From Larix kaempferi (lineage: Eukaryota > Streptophyta > Pinopsida > Pinales > Pinaceae), in contig BSBM01000592.1 in NCBI GenBank assembly GCA_027924585.1, positions 2,480,001 through 2,544,000 of the forward strand: a stretch of 64,000 bases of DNA, given 5' to 3'. The position numbers were made by a program, and so were the translations under genes. The notes below the pieces were generated by a model. That model had not been told where the DNA came from. It saw only the letters and a list, made by a program, of their open reading frames with translations, and did not search any database. Positions 12,406 through 23,349 of the stretch are shown here, piece after piece (the first letter of the stretch is position 1; every line of letters starts with the position of its first letter).

Positions 12406-12988
12406 TGTTGATGTATATGTAACTTCGGAATGTATTTCATATATATCTATTATACCCTTATTAGAGATGTGTTATTCCTCTATAAGGAAGTGTCATCATG
12501 TGGATTGACAAGTGTCGCAAGTGTGTGTACTTGCCGATGGGTTATTAGACCACCATGTGTGGGGTCGGCCCTGAAATATATATTATATTGTGGATGTACC
12601 TAGCTAGACAACTCGGCCCCATAAGGTCATTGGGAAAATAGGCTAGTATAAATAGAGATCAGGAGATATCTATTTAGATCATTCGAAAAGTCATCTCTCT
12701 CTCACTCAGAAAGTGGTGCACTAGTGAGGAGGAGGATCATCTGCTTCTAGGAGACTATCTCAAGTGTATTTTGGTTGTACTTTGGTTGAGCCATTTCTCT
12801 CTCTATCTCTGAGGAAGTTGTGGGGTTTTTCACCTTAGGGTTTTCCCCACGGAAACTCTGTGTCTCTTGTCTCTCATGCTTTTGATTCTTGTGATGCTTA
12901 TTCTGATTTTTATGCATTAATATACTGTATATGTTATTCTCTCGTAGAAGATCCTAGAGTATTGTGAATTAATGCTCAAAATTTAACA
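12406..12988 (+). repeat. Copia-1 3' LTR
   Basis: A 583 bp LTR with the same ends as the 5' copy and a TATA box at 12647-12654. It is followed by the right target duplication GCCAA (12989-12993). Confidence 0.97.
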
Positions 12989-12993
12989 GCCAA

Positions 12994-13278
12994 TATAGTC
13001 GTTATTTCTATTATCATGATGGAAAGTGTCACAAATATAGAGATTTAAGTGCTTTCCCCGGTGAGTGGGTTAGTCTCACTAACGAACAAATAAATGAGTT
13101 ATTCTACTATACCCTGGATTCAACATTCACAAAAGAAAAAGAAATAGTATTTAAATATTTAATATTAAAATAATATTTATTGTCCACATTAGTCCCCATC
13201 TATTGAAACCACGATCAATACATAAATTTACAAAAGCAATCAAAATAAAAACATATTTAATGCAAAACTTACAAATGG
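12994..13278. other. CACTA sequence right of Copia-1
   Basis: This continues the CACTA element. A minus-strand stretch near 13000-13060 could be a further short exon, but I cannot align it to the family with confidence. Nothing else is visible. Confidence 0.4.
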
Positions 13279-13486
13279 ATGGTATTCATTCCCCCCCTCA
13301 GCGTGCCCATGCTCCCTAAAATGTTCTGTGGCTGTTGTGATCAAAATTATTCTCCTCTTAAAGCCCCTGCATTGAGTACATGGACAATAACATTTCCTAT
13401 CACCCCTTTTTTAAACTCCTTCCCACAATCTAGCAAGCAATTGTCGATTTTGTTCGTCTGAATCAGGAATATTGCTAGTTGACATT
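13279..13486 (-). pseudogene. CACTA transposase N-terminal (transposase-associated) domain
   Basis: The minus-strand frame starts at MSTSNIPDSDEQ (near 13482), meets a TAA at 13411-13413, then continues with CYCPCTQCRGF and a later HFREHGHAEGG. The CPC-x2-C followed by a His-rich segment matches the transposase-associated domain that opens plant CACTA transposases. It is the 5' end of the gene at 1068-5359, now separated from it by Copia-1. It is inactive because of the stop. The exact exon edges are unclear. Confidence 0.65.
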
Positions 13487-13729
13487 TTCTCGTAAAAAGC
13501 TTGAATGAAGATTATCGTTCTTAGAAAATGAAGCTCCACACTTCGCTCGCTTGAATCTAAAAAACAATGGAAATAATGAAAAACAGTCCGCCGAATAAAA
13601 AAACTTCCACAAATCGTCGCTTGTATAGCAAACATGTCAGAATGTTTCAATATTTATAAGTTTTAAAATTCAACCTTCCATCAAATATCCAATCCCTTGA
13701 ACCTAGTTATCATTGGAGAATTGATGTCA

Positions 13730-13960
13730 GATTTCCGACTTCCTCAAGTTGTATAGCTTGACGTTGGATATCCGACCTCCCAATTTTGAATATGATGTCA
13801 GAAATCGACAGAGCCGTCGGATATCAGCATTACCGTCGGATATCCGATGTCTCCTTCTATCAATTTATGAAATTTTTAAGATGAAATCCGACGACATAGT
13901 CCTTCTTCGTTGGAGGTCGGAGGAGTTGGTCGTCGAATTTTGGGTCCAAATCCACCAGTG
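13730..13960 (-). repeat. CACTA subterminal repeats and terminal sequence
   Basis: Short motifs built on TCCGAC or GTCGGA recur in both orientations near 13733, 13771, 13827, 13843, 13888 and 13915, including the near-palindrome GTCGGATATCCGAT at 13843. The terminal sequence read on the minus strand is CACTGGTGGATTTGG. Repeated short motifs inside the ends are typical transposase-binding regions of CACTA elements; that role is inferred. Confidence 0.6.
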
Positions 13961-14656
13961 TCAAGTGACTCAAGTGAACATCATAAGTGCATCCAGGAAG
14001 ATATGTATCATCATAAGGTAAAACAATTTGTTGCTTCAATGTAAATAATGAGGTGCTCTATTCATGTCATCATCGAAACAAGAGGTAGGAGTTTCATACC
14101 CCTCATGTGGCACCATTAGAAAAAAACCTTTCACCCAATTTTCAACCCCAATTGGTGTGGTTGAAAAAGAAGTATGGGGTGAGGAATTATGAACCAACTT
14201 TAAATATTTACAAATATTACCCATCTAAATATTTAACTCATCTTCTCCATAATTGGCTGGTCCAACTATTGTGAGATCATGTGCCTCCTTCAAGGCGTTG
14301 CAGCTCTCCCCATGAGGCACCGCATAATCCATCTGAATAGAGACAAGTGCTTGTTCTTCTTCTTGTTTGAGTGAAGCATATTCAAGCACCTACATATCAA
14401 CATGTACCTCATGTTCCACCATTACATGAGGTTCCTCCTTGGCAATTATTTCATCCATTTCCTTCTTTTCCTTGAAAACAAAACCATTGCTCATTCTTTT
14501 TTCCAAGTTGCTTTCAAGGTGACTAACCAACAATTCGAACCCTTGCATTAGTTTCCTCCACTTGTATTCAAAGTATGGTTTCAGTAATTTTATAAAATCC
14601 TCATTCTCCTCTAAGGTTCCTTTTTTTTCCCAAGTCATAGTTTTCTCAAACTGCAC
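13961..14656 (-). pseudogene. Truncated second copy of the 271-codon frame of the TGTAATG-family LTR element
   Basis: This matches the intact frame at 33248-34063 almost throughout, beginning at the equivalent of MQFEKTM (near 14656). It breaks after the VEHEVHVDM segment (stop near 14390) and again upstream of the segment at 14036-14224. It is cut off at 13961 by the right end of the CACTA element. The product has no recognised domain. It is a non-functional remnant. Confidence 0.75.
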
Positions 14657-14785
14657 TTTTTTTTCCTTTTTGTTTTTTTGCTAGTTCCTCCTCTTCAATA
14701 ATATTACTTCTGATTCCAATGTATAAAATTGGTCCCTAAATTTTTTTCATAATAAATTTCATACCAAATCAGGTGTCAATATCAT

Positions 14786-14797
14786 GCTCTCATACCA
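14786..14797 (-). other. Primer-binding site next to LTR A
   Basis: Read on the minus strand, TGGTATGAGAGC follows the LTR end after one spacer base. It differs by one base from the initiator tRNA-Met site TGGTATCAGAGC that is intact beside LTR B. A primer site here means LTR A acts as a 5' LTR for the piece at 13961-14656. Confidence 0.75.
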
Positions 14798-14798
14798 T

Positions 14799-15515
14799 TG
14801 TAATGTCCCTTTTTCAAAATTTTATGAAAATGCTCAATTTTCCAATTTTTCCCCAATTTCGACCTTTGACTAGTTTTGATGCCTAGGTCCCAATTTTGCC
14901 CCAAATGGTCCCAAATATTCAAGGAAGGTTTATGAATGATATTAGGAATTAAATATGATGTTCAAGGATGATATATGGCCACCAAAAGACCTCTACAAAC
15001 TCTCTTAATATTCTGGTCCAAGTATGCAATTTTACTAGTAATTTGGGGTTCAAATCCCCCTAGGGTAAGTACTGAAATTGGCTTCCCAAATGCTTCCAAA
15101 CTCCCTCGAATTTTTTAACAGAGGTATGGGATGTATTAAGGATGCTAATAAGGTTCCAAATGTACTATTAATTGATTATTATGTCTATTCTAACCCTCTC
15201 CCATTCAGCTGCAAAAATACCCAATTCGACCCTTGGGGAAATAGCACGATTTCTTCTCCCATTGCAATTAAACTAAGTAAAAATACTTGAAATGCTCAAG
15301 TACAGTACATCAAACTTGTAAAATACATCCATGGAAGTCTATTAATAACAAATGTATCATAGAATCATCCATTCATTCGAAATCATGAGCATTATAATGA
15401 TATAATTCAATGTAGTGGGGATCTGGACATTGTTTGCTCATTAATCAACATTTTTGCATACTACCAGTGGGTATTTTGACCTGAGACTTTTTGAATATGA
15501 AGAACAGAGGATAAG
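14799..15515 (-). repeat. LTR A, left part (split by Copia-3)
   Basis: Homologous to LTR B (34206-35249) from the TGTAATGTCCC end onward. The right part continues at 31570-31844 after Copia-3 is removed. Bases 15511-15515 (ATAAG) are the left target duplication of Copia-3. Confidence 0.85.
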
Positions 15516-16203
15516 TGTTAATTTTTCAGAATTTACTTCAATCTGATCTAGGATCTTAACTGAGAGAACAACATGTACAGCATATCTACAACATATCAAC
15601 CATGAACACAATAATGCAAGCACACAAGAGACACAAAGTTTACTTGGGGACACCATAAAGGTGAAAAACACCAATATCTTCCTCAGAGATAGATAGAGAA
15701 ATGATACAACCCAAGCATAAGAGATAGACATCTCCTAGCAGTAGCTTCTCCTCCTCCACAAGTGTGCCACTCTCCCAAGAGTGTGAGAGAGAATAGAATG
15801 ATGAAATAGAGTGCCTCCCGCACTCTATTTATACTTGACATGAATTGCCTAATAACCTTTACTAGGTCGGCCTTAACTTAACCACATAACATAATGCTGA
15901 CTAGGCCGACACCAAATAGGGTTGTCTAATAACCCTTTGACCCACATGGTCGACCCCCAATAGGGTGGTCTAATAACCCTTCGACCCACATGACTTATAC
16001 AGGGTCGACCCCAACAAGGTGGTATAATAACCCATCAAGTATAAGTTACGACACTTACAATATAAATGACGACACTTCCGTATAGAGGAATAATAACATC
16101 TCTATAGGAATACAAACACTTCTATATAGAGGAATAATTCCATCTCTACAGGAGTACAATATACCTATATGAAATACATTTTGAAGTTACATATACATCA
16201 ACA
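15516..16203 (-). repeat. Copia-3 3' LTR
   Basis: This is the left-hand copy, thus the 3' LTR on the minus strand. It begins TGTTAATTTTTC and ends CATCAACA on the plus strand, followed by a degenerate polypurine tract at 16204-16212. Confidence 0.95.
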
Positions 16204-17222
16204 ATCCCTCTTAACTAGGAAGGTATTTCTCAACACAGATCTTCTAGCACAACTCTTCTTCTTTGGATCATCATCACTGGATAATCGTCATCGAGTCATC
16301 ATCATCATCACTGCTGCTACTATCTCAATCAATCTCTAATTCTACTCGTCATAGGAAGTTCTACAGAGCCAATCCTTTTTCATACTGGATGTAGGCCCAC
16401 CACCTATAGGTCTTCATCATCACTGGTCATACTGTGGAATCCTTAGGACTCATCACGTGTGTCTGCAAAACCCCGTAAGAGCATCCTAGGCCTTTTACGA
16501 GCACACAGCTCAACCTATCGAATCTCCCAGGATATTTTACATGCCACTGCACAACCTATCCATGAACACAGAGTATCAACCTGATACTCACCATACATCT
16601 ACCTGATGTATATCATCACATGATCCTCTTGATCATCATCATCTCTGCAAGCTAGCAAACAAGTAGGTACACCTCAGGACTGATTACACTGCCTCTGCAA
16701 AATCTGCAAGATCTCTCAGGATTGATTACAATGCCACTACAAAACCTGCAAGAGAATCTTAGGATTGATCATATGCCTCTGCAAAACCTGTGTACCAAAC
16801 TGTCACATCAATGTCTTCATATCACCACATAGTCCACGGAGCACAACCTAGATGCACACACACATCACTTACACTTACCAGCATAGGAGAACCAACCTAC
16901 TACCATCTGGGAAAGGATCGCAGCACTTACATAAATGACCATGGGAGGACCAACCTACCACCATGTCAGAATGGCACAACACTTACATCAACGACCATGG
17001 GAGGACCAACCTACCACCATGTCGGAATGGCACAACACTTACATCACGACCATGAGAGGACCAACCTACTTTCATGTTGGAATGGCACAGCACTTACATC
17101 ATGACCATGAGAGGACCAACCTACTATCATGTCGGAATGGCTCAGCAATTACATCAACGACCATGGGAGGACCAACCTACCACCATGTCGGAAAATCCCA
17201 TTAGCACTTACAACTCACCATG
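16204..17222 (-). other. Copia-3 3' non-coding region, first part
   Basis: The first 300 bases share the conserved end block with Copia-1 and Copia-2. The rest is repeat-rich, including a trace of the 90 bp repeat near 16480-16570 and the 56 bp array at 16937-17227. It continues at 26397 beyond the nested element. No gene was found. Confidence 0.8.
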
Positions 17223-17227
17223 GGAGG
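16937..17227. repeat. 56 bp tandem repeat array
   Basis: Units start at 16937, 16993, 17048, 17103 and 17159 and contain ACCATGGGAGGACCAACCTA followed by a CATGTCGGAATGGC motif. Spacing is 55-56 bp. The array resumes at 26392-26540 after the nested element, whose target duplication GGAGG is part of the repeat unit. Confidence 0.9.
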
Positions 17228-17931
17228 TGTTAACACCTAAAAAGTGATCACTAGCTCATTTCCTTATTCACATGACCCATTTGTCCACTTTTTCCACCAT
17301 CTGAGCCTCTAAAGCCAACAAAAGGTCACCAAAAGACCTTAATACACCCCTTTTCCCACTCAAAAAGATTATTTTTCCTAAAAAAGCATAAAAAACCCTC
17401 AAAAAGGGTCCAAAATTCCCAAAAATATTAAAAAGGGAATAAAAATATCAATTTTATTCAAAAAAAGAAAAAGGAGGGAAAAGTACATAAACCATGTTGG
17501 TCAATACCATTGGTTTCCACAAAACCATAATGGTATTCCCCACCACCAAAACCTATAAAAAGGTGGTAGGGGCTCCTCATTTCACATCCATCCATCTTCC
17601 TATCCTCATGCTGCCAAAATCTCCCATGAGCTTTTGGCCATTGTAGCAACCTTGGAGAAAGGACCCTTTGGAGTTTGGAGCTGCTCACCCTTGGAGTTTC
17701 TCAACTATCTTCATCACTTGCAGGTATTATTATTGCAAGCACTTGCTTGCCCCCATTTTCAATACAAAATTATTTCTTATATTTCTTGTTCTTGTTTTTT
17801 AATTCAAAAATGCACATGCTAGTTTAGTTTAGATTTAGATTTAGTTTATTGTTTTTGCTTAATATTGAAACTGTTGCTACTAGTTAGCAGGTTCCCATTG
17901 CACCAAGCTTGGTTGCAAAACCAAGCCAACA
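17228..17931 (+). repeat. Gag-only element 5' LTR
   Basis: It begins TGTTAACACC and ends CCAAGCCAACA. A CCTATAAAAAGG core near 17550 is a plausible TATA region and is kept in the 3' LTR near 26010. GGAGG precedes it at 17223-17227. Confidence 0.95.
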
Positions 17932-17936
17932 GTTTT

Positions 17937-17950
17937 TGGCGACTCCGCTG
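17937..17950 (+). other. Gag-only element primer-binding site
   Basis: TGGCGACTCCGCTG lies five bases after the LTR. TGGCGAC-type sites are used by Tat/Ogre-like Gypsy elements. The exact tRNA is not settled from memory. Confidence 0.6.
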
Positions 17951-19895
17951 CTTGAATCTTTAGATCTCAAAATTTTATTTTTTCTTTAGATCTTAATTTT
18001 TGATAGTATTAGTTAGTTTAATTCATAGATCTGCCACCCTAGAGAGCAGATCCATTGCTGTTCTAGATCTTGGCCCATTTTATTGCCATTAACAGCCTGA
18101 AATTCTCAATTTTTGGGTTCGTTTTTCGGCGTCCGCGTACGGATTTCGCCTCGCGTCTTTTTTCCCAACAGTCACGTGGCTCATCGCCACTGCGTGACAG
18201 TTTTCTGCGTGGTTCACCGCTGCACATCGCTGCTTCGCGGACATTTTCTGCACTGCACATCACGACTTTGTGACGAAATCCTGCGCGGTCCATCGTGGCT
18301 TCGCGGCCGAAACCCGCACTGCCCATCGCGACTGTGCGATAGAAACCCGCGCGGCCCATCGCGACTGTTCTGTCAAAACCCGCGATGCCAATTTTTTCCA
18401 CTCGGCCAATCCGTTTAAAAAATTAATTTTTTACTGTATTTTCTACCCACATAGCACATTTTACAGTACTAAAATTCTAGCATTGTTTACAGCCATAGGA
18501 AAATTTTACTATTTAGAATGCACATTTGAAAAAGTCTTTTTAAAAAATTTTCAGAAATTGAAAGAAGGATTTGTTTGCATTTTATCTAGATTAAAATTTT
18601 ACTGTTTACTTCTTTGATATTTTGCCCATAGCAATTTTTTGAAAAAGAAATCCATTTATTTCTTAAAGAAGTCATATTATTTGCTTTCATATTTCAAAAG
18701 ATCCTTTGTTTTTTGAATTGTCTTTGCAAAGCATTTAAATTCCATTTATTGAAGAAGTCATATTATTTGCTTTACTATTTCAAAAGATCCTTTGTTTTTT
18801 GAATATTTTCTGCAAAGCATTTACTTTTTCAATTTCAGTTTAAAATACCACACGTGCACCGACTCAAACACATAATTTAAACTGAGCCTTAAAACTTACC
18901 CTAACTTCAACCCACTTTTAACCCCACTTGGGGAACATCAAAAGAACGTTGTAGCTAGGTAGTATTGAGGGGATAGGTGTTCCAATAACACCCCTCAGTT
19001 ATTACATTTGAGACATAGTTGTTGTCCATTAGGGAACCAAAATATCCTAGTATTTGTTGGCACGGTCATAACCAGTTTATCGGAAGGCCTCTCCCCTAGG
19101 AGGGTTGAAGTCGCGAGGATGGTTCTGGAAGTCTAAGTGGAATACTGAAATCCATTCAGTAATCGAAGGCTACCATTCGCAGTTCTCGAGATATCCCTGT
19201 ATGGGGGTATTGCGGTAAAAGGACCAAACGACAGATTTACCTTTTCTGGATGTGTCATGAACGGAGTATCCTAGTTGCCATTCTTTAGGATTGATTACCC
19301 AGTGTCCCTCCCAGTAGGGGGATATCTAGCTTTTGATTCAACACTCAATATTGTCTGACTTGGATTTCATCACCTTGCAGAGAATATCGTTTGTTGATTC
19401 CCAATACTTTTAGTTAGGTGTTTGCATGATACAATCCACCTTTGGTCTAGTAGCACCTCTTTTTTCTAGAAATTGTTTGCATTTTGGTACTCTGACCATT
19501 TTTTGCATCCCTCCACTTATTTAAGCACAGCTGCTATAATAAGTGCATTTTGAGGTTGACTTTTTGGCCTGAGAGCCTTCATTTTCACTCCCCTTCTTGC
19601 ACCCTTGGTTGCATTAGGGTTTTGAGTTTTTTATACATTACCATTTTACACAGAAGATTTTTACACAAAAAACTTATTTCTCACCATTGAGAATTTTAGA
19701 TGCTCTCGTCGTCTTCAGGGTGAACCCCCAGAGTTCAGTCTACTTAGCTCTCCACGTCACCGACGGCGAGCCTTATCCCTTGACTCGACACATCGTCGGT
19801 CGAACAGACAGTCATCCGATTCTGACACGCCTCACTTCACATTAGATTTTGAGGCAAAATCCGAAAACCCTACCGAGTTATTACCAACCAACCTC
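17951..19895 (+). other. Gag-only element leader
   Basis: A 1.9 kb leader. It contains a GC-rich 33 bp array (18182-18389), AT-rich stretches with two near-copies of a 60-70 bp segment near 18640-18820, and otherwise no supported gene. The short open frames at 18070-18617 arise from the repeat period and are not conserved proteins that I know. Confidence 0.7.
18182..18389 (+). repeat. CpG-rich 33 bp tandem repeat array
   Basis: Six units begin CATCGC, CATCAC or CATCGTG at 18182, 18225, 18258, 18291, 18324 and 18357. The period is exactly 33 bp except for a 10 bp insert after the first unit. The block is far richer in CpG than its surroundings. Because 33 is a multiple of three, more than one frame stays open. 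Confidence 0.9.
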
Positions 19896-22800
19896 ATGGC
19901 TAGGACACAATTCGACCCACTTTTTACTAGCACCATAGGTGATACATCCACAGACCCTTCTACTGCGGTGCCATCCATGGCAACAACCACCCCCCTAGGT
20001 ATGCCTAATATGGGGGACACTCCATTTTTAGGAATTCCCAACACAGGACCACCTCCTATTACGGGTATGCCGAACATAGGGGTCACAACCCCTCTCATTT
20101 CCACAACCCATATCCCAGGAATCCCTACTACTATTCCTAACCCTGGTGTAACCCATGTTGCACTTGGAAGCGCTGGCCCATACCAGACCACAGCTATTGG
20201 AGGACACATACCTTCAATACCTAGCATACCTTTAGGCGCTACTAGACCCCTACATCATACCACCATGACTAGTCATGTCCCAGTCACTATGCCACATCCA
20301 TCTGCTAGCTTACCGTACATGGCAAGTCTGAACTTACCAGACTTATCCAGGTTAACCAATGATCCTATCAGACACGACCCTGCATGGCCTCACATGCCCA
20401 CCAAACTCCCCTCCGACATCCCTAAGTGTGAGGGCAAGGCAGGTGAGGACCCCCAGAACCATATCATGTCCTTCCATCTATGGTGTTCCTCCAACTCCAT
20501 AGTGGACGACTCTGTCCGCCTCCGTCTGTTACAGCGCACCTTCATTAGCTCTGTAGCTAAGTGGTATATAGAGCAGCCCCATGGGACCCATGCCACCTTT
20601 ACCTCCCTTGCCTCAACCTTCCTACAGTTCTTTCAGTTACCTGTCTACTATGATGCGGGAGTTGAGATCCTACTGTCTTGCAGACAGAACACGGCCACCC
20701 ACATCACTGACCACATTCATGAGTGGCGTCGACGCCGAAGCCTCTGCAAAATCAAGTTAGATGACCATATCTTCTTAGATTGGTTTCTCAAATCCCTCCT
20801 CCCTCTCATTGCCAAGGATGTGGCATTCGAACGACCCCAGTCTGAAGAAGAGGCCATCCTCAAAGCCCAACAGTTTGACCTCATTTACGCCCAGTCGGGT
20901 TATCTGTATACCATTATACCAGATGCCCCTCGGGGTGAGTCATCCCAACACGATGCACCGGGGGCATCCTATGCCGCTGATGGCATCATTGGTCGTATGG
21001 CCTCGCATCCCCAACCCTTTTCCATTGCACATCCTAGCCATGGTCCCGACCTTTCGTGGGCTACATCTCAATCTGGAGCAACCAGTTCATATGCTCCCAT
21101 GGCACATAACCACCATACCCATGGACCCTCATGTCCACCTCAGTGCTTTGGTCATGCACCACCTGCATACCCCCCCCCAGCCGCACCTCAACCAACGTAT
21201 TACCATCAGCAAGCCACACATGCTCCTGTTCACTCACAAGCCCAAACGGCTTATTTCCCACCACAGGTAGTCCTTGCTGCACCACAACCTCCAATAGCTC
21301 AAACTTATCCTCCAAACAACAACAATGCTACCCCCGCCAACCAAAACCCTAATCGACCACCGAAACGGGGTAAGAACCCCAATTTACAAACAAACCACCC
21401 ATGTTCCATATGCGGGGTATATGGCCATTATACACACACTTTCCCCCATTTTGGGCGAGCACACCAACTATGGTCTGATGATGCCCAACGCCAAGGGCAT
21501 GCGGCACAACCGGCGCCACCTCCTCAACCACAACCCATGGTGCAGAATCCTTTGCCCACACAAGGAGTGGTGAACACTCATCTCTTTTATCCTCCTCAAG
21601 GAACCACAGCACCACAACAGCAAATCACATATGCTGCACACATAAACCAACCAATGGATTCAAATACTCATCATCTCCTTATGATGTCATCGTCTGACAT
21701 GAATCTCCAAATGCGCCGAAACCCATACGCTCCCATTGCACCTACCAATGTTCTCCCTATGATTGAACAACCAGTTCAGAATGCACCTACATCGTTTGTC
21801 TCCACAGTCAGACCCGGATTATACTCCGAATCACCTATGACTTTAACATTCCAATCCATTCCACCCCCGTCACCCGCAACCCATGTCTCTGACCTCTGTA
21901 CTCTTTCCCACAATATACAAACACCCAACAATCAACCACCCTTGTTACCCAAACCACCATTGGTACCTAGTCACATTGGTGTTACACCCACCCATACAAT
22001 CCCTTTCTATTCCCTCCCTTGGGAGCAGTAAGCGCCCCGGTTATGGATACCCTCAACCTCCCCGGATTAACCTTAGGCTTACCCGTGTGGTATATTTTGC
22101 CTCCCATTCCCCCATCGACACCAAATGTCGTCCTACAACCGGTGCAACCCATTGTCACTACTAGTCAACCACCTCCCGGTGTCACTACCCCTTCGTCATC
22201 TACGAATCTTCCTCCTCTTATCAAGCCCACTGGGGGTAGAGGCCCACAACCATACACTGCTGTACCCCCTCCCAAGACATTTAAACCCCCCCGTGTTTTG
22301 TGCTCCCCCCAAATGCTCGTTGTGTGATGAGTTAGGCCATCCGACTCATCAATGTCCACAATTACCTACATTACAGGAACACATGCAAATGCTTGACGAC
22401 GACCCCAAAATCCCAGTTGTCGAACTAGATCCAACCCCTAAGCCTCGTGATAAATCATTGCACACAAACCATCCTTGTGCAATATGCAGAATCTACGGCC
22501 ATTATTCACATCACTGCCCCGATCTCCCAGATTACAGAGCAGCCTTGTACGAGATGAATAACGTTGACCTCGAAATATCCCCTCTTCTCATTGAGGAAAT
22601 TCATCCCCCACCATCTTCCTCCTCGAAAGAAACTAACACCATTTACACGATTTCCACTGTCCGGTCAACCCCTTCCATTGATCCCTTTGACACACATGTT
22701 CAACCCTTTCAAATCGATGAGGAAACCACATGTCCACAACATGGGGGAAGGCCCAAAACCTTCCCTACTCATCATCATCGTGATTCTCGTCGGAGATACT

Positions 22801-23132
22801 GGGGGCATCCATCGCACAAAGGGAATCCCCCATCATCATATCATCACTTCAGTAGGCTACCACAGCCCACAGCCTCATGGTATAACACCCCGCCAGCAAT
22901 TGCTCAATGCCCTATTGATCTCTCTCTAAGACAACATCTGCACCACATTGACACCTATGAGTTAGGGGGCATAATAGATTACCTCGACCCCGGAATAGGG
23001 GGCATGATCAATCATTTTGAACCTTCCCCATCATCTCTATCTCAACACCTCAATGATCCCATCGTTCAAACCAACACATATGTGATCCACAATCACAAAC
23101 CCCATGCACATAGCATGGGGGCATCTCATTAA
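19896..23132 (+). pseudogene. gag: Gag of the Gag-only element, probably frameshifted
   Basis: The first frame (19896-22031, 711 codons) has a Pro/Thr/Gly-rich N-terminus to about residue 150, then a Retrotrans_gag-like domain at about 165-345 (LPSDIPKCEGKAGEDP, a WYIEQP segment, DHIHEWRRR). A His/Pro-rich linker leads to a knuckle CSICGVYGHYTHTF near residue 505, which lacks the last Cys. Coding character then shifts: the Pro-rich text continues in another frame at about 22010-22300, and in the original frame from about 22300 with CSLCDELGHPTHQC and CAICRIYGHYSHHC, two good CCHC knuckles. I infer two single-base shifts, near 22010 and 22300. Alternatively, the protein ends at 22031. Three knuckle-like motifs are more than the usual one or two. 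Confidence 0.85.
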
Positions 23133-23349
23133 CCCTGCTGACTTCTTCACATGCGTGATCTCAACCATTTTTTGAGGTCACATATCACTTGTATATTCGA
23201 TTTGATTTGATACACCTAGTTTTCTCCCCCCGCGGGTCATCATTTCTCCCCACCACTGCATCCTTGGCTTGGTGGGCTCACCTTTATTTGTAGCCATTTT
23301 TTAACCTAGTTATTTGCTTTGACCATTCTGGAGTCCTTATGACCTCCAT

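Larger units (their letters stand above)
5702..12988 (+). mobile_element. Copia-1, full-length Ty1/Copia LTR retrotransposon
   Basis: A complete 7287 bp element: LTR, primer site, gag-pol, repeat-rich 3' region, polypurine tract, LTR. GCCAA is duplicated at 5697-5701 and 12989-12993. The LTRs start TGTTGATG and end TTTAACA. By eye they differ by roughly 25 substitutions plus two small indels (about 4 percent), so the insertion is moderately old. It lies inside the CACTA element. Copia-2 and Copia-3 in this window are relatives. Confidence 0.97.
975..13960 (-). mobile_element. CACTA (En/Spm) DNA transposon, left end not found, split by Copia-1
   Basis: The element is defined by its transposase gene (minus strand, 1068-5359 plus an N-terminal piece near 13280-13486), by repeats containing GTCGGATATCCGA near the right end, and by its right end at 13960. 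Read on the minus strand, that end starts CACTGGTGG, fitting the CACTA/CACTG class. The boundary is supported because the sequence from 13961 onward matches the related copy at 33370 exactly from that base. Copia-1 sits inside with its own 5 bp duplication. The left terminus is not recognisable; it may lie beyond the LTR at 114-974 or be lost. Confidence 0.8.

Noticed and set aside
16790-17204. Two repetitive frames (HHVGMAQHLHH-like) in Copia-3
   Set aside because: Products of the 56 bp array in a non-coding 3' region. A period of 55-56 bp does not keep one frame.
18063-18617. Frames on both strands in the leader of the Gag-only element
   Set aside because: The 33 bp period opens several frames at once. 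No start context or domain favours any of them.
19832-20227. Minus-strand open frame rich in Gly/Val/Pro opposite the start of Gag
   Set aside because: It is the mirror of the Pro/Thr/Gly-rich Gag N-terminus. It has no domain and no independent support.
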